Origin: Psychrobacillus sp. FSL K6-4046 | Lineage (GTDB): Bacteria; Bacillota; Bacilli; Bacillales_A; Planococcaceae | NCBI RefSeq assembly: GCF_038624605.1 | Contig: NZ_CP152020.1 | Span: 248,001-312,000 of the forward strand | Length of the DNA: 64,000 nucleotides | Direction of reading: 5' to 3' | Shown: positions 51,958 through 59,956 of the stretch, in pieces | Layout: the number at the start of each line of letters is the position of its first letter | Position numbering within the stretch: position 1 is the first letter of the stretch | Position numbers and translations under genes: made by a program | The notes under the pieces: model-generated | Database searches by the model: none | Told to the model about the DNA's origin: nothing | Seen by the model: only the letters and a program-made list of their open reading frames with translations

Positions 51958-52350
51958 TCAAGTGGATTTTGGTCCTTCTATACGTAGATTTCCTTCTAGT
52001 GAAGGTATTTCTTCAACATAATTATGAGTTGGAAATATAAAGGTCCAAGGCATACTTGTTTCAGGAGGAAGTGTAAGCGCTGGTACCGTAAATACATGTT
52101 CAGCCACTAGCTCATTCTCCATCGTATAGACTAATCTAGTGTTGTTAAAGGCTAGCTCCTGGCTGGTGAAATTATGGATCAGGACAGTGGCGAGAAATTC
52201 TTTTTTATGATTAATTGCAACTCGGATAGGAGAGAAAAGAATATCTTTGTTTACATGGTTTTTGGTTGTTCGAAAAATATGTTCAATTTGTTCTCTATCC
52301 TTGGCTGCCACTGCTTTATTCCAAGATGGTTCAAATTTTAGCTGCTGCAT
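51958..52350 (-). CDS. SLAP-domain protein
   Basis: 130 residues, almost entirely the SLAP domain: ILFSPIRVAINHKKEFLATVLIHNFTSQELAFNNTRL, then VFTVPALTLPPETSMPWTFIFP. The domain is known from accessory S-layer assembly proteins of Bacillales. Here it is free-standing, without a signal peptide or SecA2 neighbour, so the role is unclear. AGAGGGGG precedes the ATG. Confidence 0.75.
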   Translation of the reverse strand: MQQLKFEPSWNKAVAAKDREQIEHIFRTTKNHVNKDILFSPIRVAINHKKEFLATVLIHNFTSQELAFNNTRLVYTMENELVAEHVFTVPALTLPPETSMPWTFIFPTHNYVEEIPSLEGNLRIEGPKST

Positions 52351-52486
52351 GTTATAAACCCCCTCTTGTGTAATTTTAACATAAGAGACAGGCTCATTAT
52401 GGAAATGGACTACTGTTCAATCTGCCAAGTATTGTCTATTATTTAAGTTAATAGATATTAAGTGCGAGGGGAAGGGGATAAGTAGA

Positions 52487-53461
52487 ATGCCTTTAGAAAT
52501 TGTTCGAAATGATATTACGAAAATGCAGGTAGATGCTATTGTAAATGCCGCTAACCGAGATCTTCAAAGGGGAGGCGGTGTGTGTGGAGCAATCTTTCAA
52601 GGTGCGGGATCCGGTGAGCTACAAGAGGCGTGTAATAAGATTGGCAATTGTCCCACAGGTGAAGCTGTCATAACGGACGCGTATCAACTAAGGGCAAAAT
52701 ATATTATTCATACAGTAGGACCGGTATGGAGAGGGGGTTCTCATAAAGAAGAGGAGCAGTTGAAGGATTGCTATAAAAACTCGTTAAATTTGGCGTTATC
52801 TCATGGCTGTGAGACAGTAGCGTTTCCATTAATCTCTTCTGGTATTTATGGATATCCAAAGGAGCAAGCTCTACAGGTAGCTATTTCTACGATAAGTTCG
52901 TTCCTCTTGATTCATGAAATGCTTGTTTATATTGTTGTGTATGATAAAAAAGCCTTTAAACTAAGTGAGAAACTGTTTAGGTCTATTCAGGAATTTATTG
53001 ATGAGCACTATGTCGAGGAAATGGACATAAGTTTCGGCACAAATAGAAGAGAGGCATATGAGCTAGAGGATTCGATGGTGTTGCAATCTAGCCAGGATTT
53101 ACAGGAAATGATAGAACATATGGATGAATCATTCTCTGAAAGGCTTCTACGCCTTATAGATGAAAAGGGAATGACGGATGTAGAAGTTTACAAAAGGTCT
53201 AATATGGACCGTCGACTTTTTTCGAAAATAAGAAATAACAAGGACTATACTCCGTTAAAAAAAACGGTAGTAGCCTTCGCTATTGGTCTACAGTTAAATT
53301 TACAGGAAACAAACGAGTTACTAGAAAAGGCGGGTTATACCTTGTCTAGAAGCCATAAATTTGATGTGATTATTGAATATTTTATCCAACAGGAAAACTA
53401 TAATATATTCGAGATAAATGAGGCTTTGTTTAGCTTTGGCCAAGCATTATTAGGTGCATAG
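52487..53461 (+). CDS. Macro-domain protein fused to a C-terminal HTH-like helical domain
   Basis: 324 residues. Residues 1-165 are an Appr-1-p processing macro domain (IVNAANRDLQRGGGVCGAIF, HTVGPVW, FPLISSGIYGYPKEQA), which binds or hydrolyses ADP-ribose and related nucleotides. Residues 215-320 form a helical region resembling an XRE-type HTH followed by more helices: LLRLIDEKGMTDVEVYKRSNMDRRLFSKIRNNKDYTP. This fused form is seen in Firmicutes. It suggests a regulator or effector sensing ADP-ribose signals. It stands alone, closed by a terminator. Confidence 0.87.
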   Translation: MPLEIVRNDITKMQVDAIVNAANRDLQRGGGVCGAIFQGAGSGELQEACNKIGNCPTGEAVITDAYQLRAKYIIHTVGPVWRGGSHKEEEQLKDCYKNSLNLALSHGCETVAFPLISSGIYGYPKEQALQVAISTISSFLLIHEMLVYIVVYDKKAFKLSEKLFRSIQEFIDEHYVEEMDISFGTNRREAYELEDSMVLQSSQDLQEMIEHMDESFSERLLRLIDEKGMTDVEVYKRSNMDRRLFSKIRNNKDYTPLKKTVVAFAIGLQLNLQETNELLEKAGYTLSRSHKFDVIIEYFIQQENYNIFEINEALFSFGQALLGA

Positions 53462-53469
53462 ACAAAGAA

Positions 53470-53501
53470 GGGACGACCCTGACTGATGTCTGGATCGTCC
53501 C
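53470..53501. terminator. Terminator between the macro-domain gene and tusA-like gene
   Basis: GGGACGA / TCGTCCC with an inner CC..GG extension, convergent genes on both sides. Confidence 0.7.
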
Positions 53502-53507
53502 ATTTCA

Positions 53508-53732
53508 TTATTTCTTTTGAACAGTAATTGTCCAAGCCGCATCACTTAGCTGCTCGTAGTTCGTGATTGTATGACCCTCTTCTGCTGCCCAGCGAGGGAT
53601 GCTTTCAGTTGCTTGCGTACAGTCAAATTCAATTACAAGCTCGTCACCTGAGCTCATTTCTGCGATAGCCTCTTTTGCTTCTACTAAAGGGAACGGACAA
53701 ACCATACCCATAACTTCTAATACTTGTTTCAT
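53508..53732 (-). CDS. TusA/SirA-family sulfur carrier protein
   Basis: 74 residues. The motif MVCPFPLVEAKEAI contains the conserved CPxP with Cys12 as the persulfide carrier. It passes sulfane sulfur between enzymes in the cytosol. It is the second gene after a YeeE/YedE transporter, 18 bp apart with AAAGGAGAG, a pairing known for thiosulfate uptake and sulfur trafficking. Confidence 0.92.
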   Translation of the reverse strand: MKQVLEVMGMVCPFPLVEAKEAIAEMSSGDELVIEFDCTQATESIPRWAAEEGHTITNYEQLSDAAWTITVQKK

Positions 53733-53750
53733 TTCAAAATCTCTCCTTTT

Positions 53751-54815
53751 TTATGCAGTTTTGACACTTGCTTTCATTGCTTTATTCTTTTTACGTCCAC
53801 GGACAAAAACGAAGTATACAGCCGTCCATGTACCTAAAATCATAAATGCTAGAGCAATCCAGCCCTGCCAAGTCATCATGGCAGTCATTACTAAACCATT
53901 CCCAATTGAGCATCCGCCTGCTAAACTAGCACCGAAGCCCATTAAATTACCACCAACAAAGCTATTAATACCAGTTTTAACATCTGGCATTCTGAAACGG
54001 AACTCACGGCTAGCTTTTGCTGCGATAAATGATCCAATGAAAATACCAAGGACTAAAAATACACCCCAATTGATAAATGCTGTGTCTCCTGTTGTTAAGT
54101 ATTGAAGGATATTAGCTGATGGAGTGGTAATTCCTAGACCACCAATACGTCCTGTAGCAACGCTTAACGGCCAAGCTAACACTGCAATAGCCCCGATTAA
54201 AACTGCAGTTACAAATGGGTGCCAGCGTTTTTCAAATAAAATATGTGCCAATCCAGTTCTTTTTGGCTTTAAAGATGGGATAAAAACTTTTGGTTTTGTA
54301 ACTTCTTTATAAACGATCCATCCTACTACTGCTACTAGAATACCTATTAAAATCCATACGTTAATTCCAAGTGTTTCTGGAATGGAGTTAGATGGTAGCT
54401 GAGAAGAACTTATTTTATTGTTTAAAGGTACTAATACCCCAGTTTTCATAATAGCAGCCATTAGCATATATCCTGCTAAGGCAATCCAGCTCCCGATTAA
54501 GCCTTCACCTGCACGGTACCACGTCCCTGTCGCACAACCACCTGCTAACACAATACCAATACCAAAAATAAATGATCCTATAATTATTGCAACTAATGGT
54601 AGAGTACCGGCATTAAATTCAAACACGCCTAACTCTATTAATGTATACACACCGACACTTTGTACGGCAATTGCTATTAATAACGCATAAAACATGCGAT
54701 TGTCTTTTGTTAAGTACATATCACGGAAACCGCCAGTCAAACAAAATCTTCCTCGTTGCATGACGAATCCTAATAACGCCCCACAAAATAAACCTGTAAT
54801 GAGCATTTGTATCAC
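53751..54815 (-). CDS. YeeE/YedE-family (TsuA-like) thiosulfate transporter
   Basis: 354 residues with about nine membrane segments. The family Cys motifs are visible: RGRFCLTGGFRDM near the N-terminus, LAGGCATGTWYRAGEG mid-protein and SLAGGCSIGNGLVMT near the end. In TsuA these Cys relay thiosulfate through the membrane. It starts at GTG with AAGGCGGG upstream and is followed directly by tusA. It probably imports thiosulfate for cysteine or thiocofactor synthesis. Confidence 0.9.
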   Translation of the reverse strand: MIQMLITGLFCGALLGFVMQRGRFCLTGGFRDMYLTKDNRMFYALLIAIAVQSVGVYTLIELGVFEFNAGTLPLVAIIIGSFIFGIGIVLAGGCATGTWYRAGEGLIGSWIALAGYMLMAAIMKTGVLVPLNNKISSSQLPSNSIPETLGINVWILIGILVAVVGWIVYKEVTKPKVFIPSLKPKRTGLAHILFEKRWHPFVTAVLIGAIAVLAWPLSVATGRIGGLGITTPSANILQYLTTGDTAFINWGVFLVLGIFIGSFIAAKASREFRFRMPDVKTGINSFVGGNLMGFGASLAGGCSIGNGLVMTAMMTWQGWIALAFMILGTWTAVYFVFVRGRKKNKAMKASVKTA

Positions 54816-55014
54816 GTTTATCCCGCCTTCTCTTTAATTCTTACTAAACTGATAGGATTATATTACATTGGAAAAGTAAATATGACAATTATTTTGCTTA
54901 AAAAAATAATAGCCAATATGTGGAATAGATAATTGTCGCTTTTCAAGCGACCTTTTACATTGTCTCAATTGATATTATTCATTTGTAAACAAAAAACAAA
55001 TGGGGGTTAACCTA

Positions 55015-55671
55015 ATGCAGAAGAATGTAACGGAGTTAGTATTTATCTTGGATAAGAGCGGTTCAATGGCTGGATTAGAGACAGATACGATAGGAGGATT
55101 TAATGCGATGCTTGATAAACAGAAAAAGGAGAAGGGAGAGGCTATAGTTACAACGGTGTTATTTAGTGATGACTATGAATTATTACATGACCGGATAAAT
55201 ATAAAGGGTGTTTCGTTCATGACGGATAGAGACTATCAAGTTGGTGGAATGACTGCGTTACTTGATGCCATTGGATCATCTATACAGAAAATAGGAAATA
55301 CACAAAAGAGAACAAGCTACGAAGAGCGTGCCAATAGAGTGCTCTTTGTTATTACAACAGATGGGATGGAAAATTCAAGCTGTGAGTACAATTATGAAAA
55401 AATTCGCTCAATGATTTCACGTCAGAAGGAGAAATACGGTTGGGAATTCATATTCCTCGGTGCTAATATTGATGCAATTGCAACTGCTGCTAACTTTGGA
55501 ATTGCAGAGGAGTTTGCTGTTAAATACTACGCGGATAAAGAAGGAACGCGCTTAAATTATGAATCAGTTAGTGATGTGGTTTCCTCCTATCGTAATGGAG
55601 CAAAAATAAATAAATCTTGGAAAAAGGGAATAGAAAGCGATTATGCGAGTCACAAACAACATCGAAAATGA
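55015..55671 (+). CDS. von Willebrand factor A-domain protein
   Basis: 218 residues from ATG 55015, chosen for the GGGGG site 8 bases upstream; an in-frame ATG at 55000 lacks one. The MIDAS motif DKSGSM, T in VGGMTAL and D in TTDGMENSS indicate metal-dependent protein binding. No signal peptide, so cytosolic. It lacks the AAA (MoxR) partner usually beside bacterial vWA genes, so the partner is unknown. Its C-terminus is basic (KQHRK). Confidence 0.85.
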   Translation: MQKNVTELVFILDKSGSMAGLETDTIGGFNAMLDKQKKEKGEAIVTTVLFSDDYELLHDRINIKGVSFMTDRDYQVGGMTALLDAIGSSIQKIGNTQKRTSYEERANRVLFVITTDGMENSSCEYNYEKIRSMISRQKEKYGWEFIFLGANIDAIATAANFGIAEEFAVKYYADKEGTRLNYESVSDVVSSYRNGAKINKSWKKGIESDYASHKQHRK

Positions 55672-55681
55672 TTCATATAAT

Positions 55682-55717
55682 AAGGTTAGCCAAAAGCGAC
55701 TAGCCTTTTCTTTTTTT
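55682..55717 (+). terminator. Terminator after the vWA gene
   Basis: AAGGTTAG pairs with CTAGCCTT (one G-U), loop 10 bases, then TTCTTTTTTT. Confidence 0.75.
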
Positions 55718-55763
55718 GGTTAGTGGATTTCTGGCGTGTAGTTTGCCAAGGGTGTTGAATTAG

Positions 55764-56711
55764 ATGGGAGTTGATAGCACAATGATTGGTATTATTTTTT
55801 ATGCGTATGGAGCTCCAAAATCGATAGATGATTTGCCTGAATTTTTTGCCCACCTCATACATGGGAAAGAAGTAACCACAAAGATGATTGAGGACTTTGT
55901 AAAAAGATATCGTGCGTTTGGATCGAATGACCCATTAGGTGCACATACCGCGCGGATTGCTCAAGGTCTAGAAAAATTATTGAACAGCCCCTTAAAAGCA
56001 ATCAAAGTATACAATGCCTACAAGCACACTTCTCCATTTTTAGAAGAGACACTCCAAAGAATGTTAGATGACCAAGTGGAGACAATTGTTACTTTTTCAG
56101 TTAACCCTATATTTTCACCAACTGGCGCCGGAGTGTACCAAAAAGAGGTAGAGGATATTCTTGCAAAATCAGGAGTTAATAAAGAACTTATTCATATAAA
56201 AAATTGGAACACGCATCCAGCTATTATTTCCGTGTATGGCGATCGAGTGAGACGTGCCTTTAGATGGCTTCCCACACATGTGCAAGAAAGTGCATTTGTA
56301 TTATTTACGGTTCATAGCCAGCCGCTTAATCCTGAAGGAAATGAGAAATATATTGAACAATTTCAAGCAATGGCTCAGGCAGTTGCGAGTGAAGCAGGTA
56401 TATCTAACTGGATGTTGTCTTATCGCAGTGCCAGTAATAAGGTCGGATGGCTTGGCCCAGATGTGAAGGATATCATTCGATCACTAGTAGAGCAGGGAGC
56501 TCGCGGATTCGTAACATGTGAGCTTTTATCTGTGGTGGCAGACATGGAGTCATATTTTGAAATCGGGAGAGATGCCCAACTTGTTAGTGAGGAGCTAAAG
56601 GTAGATTTTGTCCGTGCAGAGTTTCCAGGTGATTCATTTGATACCGTAAATGCATTAGGGGAGATAGTGAGGGAGCAACTAACTATGAAAATTAAGAGAA
56701 TAAAAGATTAG
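55764..56711 (+). CDS. Divergent ferrochelatase-family protein (HemH/CpfC paralogue)
   Basis: 315 residues, normal ferrochelatase length. The family fold is clear: IGIIFYAYGAPKSIDDLPEFFAHL, YNAYKHTSPFLEETLQRM, FTVHSQPL with the conserved catalytic His184, and GARGFVTCELLSVVADMESYFE. In standard enzymes the last segment reads HLEVLYD with a catalytic Glu; here the equivalent position is Leu or Ser. The enzyme may therefore have altered metal handling or a non-catalytic role. It stands alone, without other heme genes, unlike the main hemEHY operon copy of Bacillales. Confidence 0.82.
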   Translation: MGVDSTMIGIIFYAYGAPKSIDDLPEFFAHLIHGKEVTTKMIEDFVKRYRAFGSNDPLGAHTARIAQGLEKLLNSPLKAIKVYNAYKHTSPFLEETLQRMLDDQVETIVTFSVNPIFSPTGAGVYQKEVEDILAKSGVNKELIHIKNWNTHPAIISVYGDRVRRAFRWLPTHVQESAFVLFTVHSQPLNPEGNEKYIEQFQAMAQAVASEAGISNWMLSYRSASNKVGWLGPDVKDIIRSLVEQGARGFVTCELLSVVADMESYFEIGRDAQLVSEELKVDFVRAEFPGDSFDTVNALGEIVREQLTMKIKRIKD

Positions 56712-56719
56712 TGATAATC

Positions 56720-56803
56720 TGGCGCTTTCCGTGTGGTGAGCGATAAGCCACTACCATCGCTTCCGTGCGTTAGTGTTGTCTTATCTGTCTCACTCATCTC
56801 CCT
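56720..56803. repeat. Degenerate copy of a Bacillaceae-type intergenic repeat
   Basis: The segment has the order GGCGCTTTCC ... GTGAG ... AAGCCAC ... ATCGCTTCC ... TCTCACTCATCTCCC. It is much richer in GC than its surroundings and resembles from memory the imperfect-palindromic intergenic repeats common in Bacillaceae and Planococcaceae. Only one copy is in the window, so repeat status is inferred. Confidence 0.4.
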
Positions 56804-57097
56804 AAAATAGCCCTTTTTAAATCAATAAATCAATAAAACAAAAACCATTAAGGTAAAAGTAATAATGAAGAAGGATGTTCAAAGTTTATAATTGCTATTG
56901 GATTAATAGTAATTAATAAAATTTTTTATCAGTATATATTTCCAAAGTATCGTCCGATAAGACTTTCTGTTTATTGCGTTTGTTGTGATTTCTCCATCTA
57001 CCACAAAATATTGAAATAAAGGTTTGTTGTTTTATTTGGCTAATCGGTTATAAATAAATAGCTAAATATAATAATTCATTTAACGCTAAAAAATATA

Positions 57098-57126
57098 TTG
57101 ACTATTTAAAGTTTTTTGATTATTCT
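57098..57126 (+). promoter_or_regulatory. Promoter of the GntR/CoA-transferase/TRAP operon
   Basis: TTGACT and TATTCT separated by 17 bp, about 50 bp before the regulator start. Confidence 0.6.
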
Positions 57127-57140
57127 TTAAAATATGTAAG

Positions 57141-57157
57141 TTGTATACAGTCTACAA
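57141..57157. promoter_or_regulatory. Candidate GntR-family operator
   Basis: The inverted repeat TTGTA-N7-TACAA sits just downstream of the -10, overlapping the expected transcript start. This is a typical position for FCD-type GntR autorepression. Confidence 0.5.
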
Positions 57158-57174
57158 TTAAAACGGGAGGGGTA

Positions 57175-57843
57175 ATGTTGTCGACAGGTATAAAAAAAAA
57201 TCCGAATTTAAAGACCCAAGTTTATAACTACTTGAAAAATCAAATAATGACGGGAAAGTTAAGACCGGGTGAAAGATTAATAGAAGAGAAGATATCTAAC
57301 GATTTAGAAGTTAGTAGGAGCCCAATTAGAGAATCAATTAGAATGCTTGAGAAAGATGGACTTCTGAAAGTAAAAAAAACAGGAGGAGTTACAGTAGTAA
57401 AACCCACTATGCAAGATTTTCAACATATGTATGAATGTCGCGTAGAAATGGAACCGCTTTCATCTTTTTATGCCGCGAAGAGAAGGTCATCAGAACAATT
57501 AGAGACGATAAGGGCTGCGTTGCTTAAAGGTAAAAATCTTGAAGCCGGTTCAACTAGTAAAGACGATGAGCTTTTGAATTTTCACGAGGCAATTGTTCAA
57601 GCTAGCAATAACCAATGGCTGATTAGTATGGTTTCTCACCTAAGAGGTATTAATGGTTTTTATAGAAAGTCCATAATAGAGGAAAATCCTTTTCATGTTG
57701 AACAAGCTTATATAGAACATCAAAAAATATTTCAAGCCATTGTAGATCAAGATAGCGAAGGTGCTCGTAAGTATATGAAAATCCATATTGAAAGCGATTA
57801 CAATTTATTTATGGAATTATGTAGAAAAAAAGAGGTGAAATAA
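57175..57843 (+). CDS. GntR-family regulator, FadR/FCD subfamily
   Basis: 222 residues. The winged helix at residues 10-78 reads YLKNQIMTGKLRPGERLIEEKISNDLEVSRSPIRESIRMLEKDGLLKV. The all-helical FCD ligand domain follows, with metal-binding candidates in FHEAIVQASNN and EHQKIFQAI. FCD regulators usually bind a carboxylic acid related to the pathway. It is the first gene of the operon, 0 bp from the CoA-transferase gene, so it probably represses the whole unit until the imported acid is present. Confidence 0.9.
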   Translation: MLSTGIKKNPNLKTQVYNYLKNQIMTGKLRPGERLIEEKISNDLEVSRSPIRESIRMLEKDGLLKVKKTGGVTVVKPTMQDFQHMYECRVEMEPLSSFYAAKRRSSEQLETIRAALLKGKNLEAGSTSKDDELLNFHEAIVQASNNQWLISMVSHLRGINGFYRKSIIEENPFHVEQAYIEHQKIFQAIVDQDSEGARKYMKIHIESDYNLFMELCRKKEVK

Positions 57844-59046
57844 TTGTCGTCAAAAAAACCGTTAGAAGGAATTAAAGTATTGGAATTAGGCAATTTAGTG
57901 GCTGCTCCATTTGCGGGGAAATTGTTTGCGGAGTTTGGTGCAGAAGTAATAAAAGTAGAAGAACCTAAAAATGGTGACCCTTTAAGAAGTTGGCGGGTGA
58001 TGCACGAGGATACTTCCGTTTGGTGGTACGTACAATCAAGAAATAAAAAGTCGATTACCGTAAATTTGCGTGAGTCTGAAGGACAGGATATAGTTCGGGA
58101 TCTTGTGGGCAAAGTGGATGTCGTTCTTGAGAACTTTAAACCAGGAACTCTAGAAAGATGGGGGTTAGGCTATGAAGACCTTAAAGAAATAAATAAATCA
58201 ATTATTATGACGCGAATCTCTGGGTACGGTCAGACCGGACCGTATAAAGAAAAGGCTGGATTTGGAAGTGTTGCCGAAGCAATTGGAGGTTTGAGGTACT
58301 TAACTGGTTATCCAGATTTACCTCCAGTCAGAGTAGGGATAGCTTTAGGGGACTTGATAGCTGGATTATATGCTGTAATTGGTACTCTTATGTCGCTCAG
58401 AGCTAGGGATAATCACCCTTTAAAGAATGGGCAACTAGTTGATGTAGCTCTCTATGAGTCTGTTTTTAGTTTACTAGAGGGAATTTTACCAGAATACGAT
58501 TTAACAGGCGTTGTTAGAGAGAGAACAGGTAGTACACTTCCGGGAATAGCACCTTCCAATACATACATGTGCAAAGATGGAAAGCACATAGTCATAGGGG
58601 GAAATGGGGACAAAATTTTTCAGAGATTAATGAAAGCTATTGGTAGAGAAGACATAGCAACCAACACTTTGTATTCAACTAATCAAGGACGCGCAGATAA
58701 TGTAGAGTTTATTGATGGTGCTATTGAAGAATGGACAAGGCAGCTTCCATTAAAAGAAGTGCAACATATTCTCGATAATGCATCTGTTCCGGTAGGACCG
58801 ATTTATGGAATCAAGGAGATTATTGAGGATGAGCAATACATTGCTCGCGATATGTTACAAAAAATTGAAATACAAAATGGCGCACAGGTTTTAATGCCTG
58901 GAATTGTACCCAAGCTCTCTGAAACTCCTGGGAAAATTGAGTGGAGTGGACCTAAACTAGGGGAGCATAACGAAGAAATTTATACTAAATTTTTAAATAT
59001 GTCAGTGGAAGAGTTCAAAACATTTAAAGAAAAGGGAGTGATTTAA
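57844..59046 (+). CDS. Class III (CaiB/BaiF) CoA-transferase
   Basis: 400 residues from TTG 57844. It is a family III interlocked-dimer CoA-transferase: LEGIKVLELGNLVAAPFAGKLFAEFGAEVIKVEEP, RISGYGQTGPY, and the catalytic Asp170 in ALGDLIAGLYA that forms a mixed anhydride. It moves CoA from a donor such as succinyl-CoA to a dicarboxylate. With HMG-CoA-lyase-like enzyme and TRAP genes next, the acceptor is predicted to be 3-hydroxy-3-methylglutarate or a close analogue, as for human SUGCT, which is in this family. Confidence 0.9.
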   Translation: MSSKKPLEGIKVLELGNLVAAPFAGKLFAEFGAEVIKVEEPKNGDPLRSWRVMHEDTSVWWYVQSRNKKSITVNLRESEGQDIVRDLVGKVDVVLENFKPGTLERWGLGYEDLKEINKSIIMTRISGYGQTGPYKEKAGFGSVAEAIGGLRYLTGYPDLPPVRVGIALGDLIAGLYAVIGTLMSLRARDNHPLKNGQLVDVALYESVFSLLEGILPEYDLTGVVRERTGSTLPGIAPSNTYMCKDGKHIVIGGNGDKIFQRLMKAIGREDIATNTLYSTNQGRADNVEFIDGAIEEWTRQLPLKEVQHILDNASVPVGPIYGIKEIIEDEQYIARDMLQKIEIQNGAQVLMPGIVPKLSETPGKIEWSGPKLGEHNEEIYTKFLNMSVEEFKTFKEKGVI

Positions 59047-59047
59047 T

Positions 59048-59956
59048 ATGACCGATGTGAAAATTATTGACGTCAGTCCTCGTGATGGACTACAAAACGA
59101 CTCTAAAATTATATCGGTTAAAGAAAAAGTTGAATTGATTAATAGATTACTAAAAGCAAGGGTTAGCTCTATTGAAATTACTTCATTTGTTCATCCTAAA
59201 AAAGTTCCCCAGATGGCGGATGCAGAATTGGTTGTCCAAGAATCAGCAAAATTAGGAAGTTTTGAAGCAATTGCATTGGTCCCGAACTATAAGGGATTTC
59301 AACGACTGAAAGAATTCAACCTCTCAGAAATAAACTGGGTCAGTTCAGCAACAGAGACATTTAATCAAAAAAATATTGGCTTCACGATTGAAGAGAGTTT
59401 GAAGCAATTTAAATTAATTAAACAGGAAGCTAAACAAGCGGGAATTAAGACTAATTTTTCAATTGCTGTTAGTTTTGGTTGTCCTTATGAAGGAGATGTG
59501 GATAAATCAAAAGTTGTTGAATTAGTGGAAAGAGTAAAGGAAATTGGTGTAGATCGGATTACTATTGCAGATACGATAGGTATTGCAACACCTAACCAGG
59601 TAAAAGCCCTAAGTGAGGAAGTCTTGGGTATTGTAGGTGATACAGCTGTAGCAATTCATTTACACGACACAAGGGGTCTTGGATTGGCAAACGCCTACAG
59701 TGCTTATGAAGCGGGTATTCGCATTTTTGAAACAGCGGTTTCTGGAATTGGTGGATGTCCCTTTGCCCCAGGCGCTGCAGGTAATTTAGCAACAGAAGAT
59801 TTAGTTTACTTATTTCATCGAATGAACATTAGTACAGGCTTAGATTTAAATGAATTAATAAATGCAGCAGATTTTGCTGCAAATTTATCTTCGAAGAACC
59901 CTTTGGGACGTATTAGGCATATTGAGAGAAATATTATTAGGGAGGAAATAAAATGA
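59048..59956 (+). CDS. Hydroxymethylglutaryl-CoA lyase family protein
   Basis: 302 residues, the right length for HMG-CoA lyase. The catalytic Arg12 is in DVSPRDGLQND, the metal His pair in IHLHDTRGLGLAN, and the active-site Cys in the SGIGGCPFAPGAAGN loop. The known reaction is HMG-CoA to acetyl-CoA plus acetoacetate; citramalyl-CoA cleavage is a related possibility. It starts 1 bp after the CoA-transferase stop and overlaps dctP by 4 bp. Confidence 0.9.
   Translation: MTDVKIIDVSPRDGLQNDSKIISVKEKVELINRLLKARVSSIEITSFVHPKKVPQMADAELVVQESAKLGSFEAIALVPNYKGFQRLKEFNLSEINWVSSATETFNQKNIGFTIEESLKQFKLIKQEAKQAGIKTNFSIAVSFGCPYEGDVDKSKVVELVERVKEIGVDRITIADTIGIATPNQVKALSEEVLGIVGDTAVAIHLHDTRGLGLANAYSAYEAGIRIFETAVSGIGGCPFAPGAAGNLATEDLVYLFHRMNISTGLDLNELINAADFAANLSSKNPLGRIRHIERNIIREEIK

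Larger units (their letters stand above)
56712..57174. other. Non-coding interval before the GntR operon
   Basis: A 463-bp gap. Its first 90 bp hold a GC-richer repeat-like segment (56720-56803). The rest is very AT-rich and ends in the GntR-operon promoter and operator. No gene with a ribosome site was found. Confidence 0.5.
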
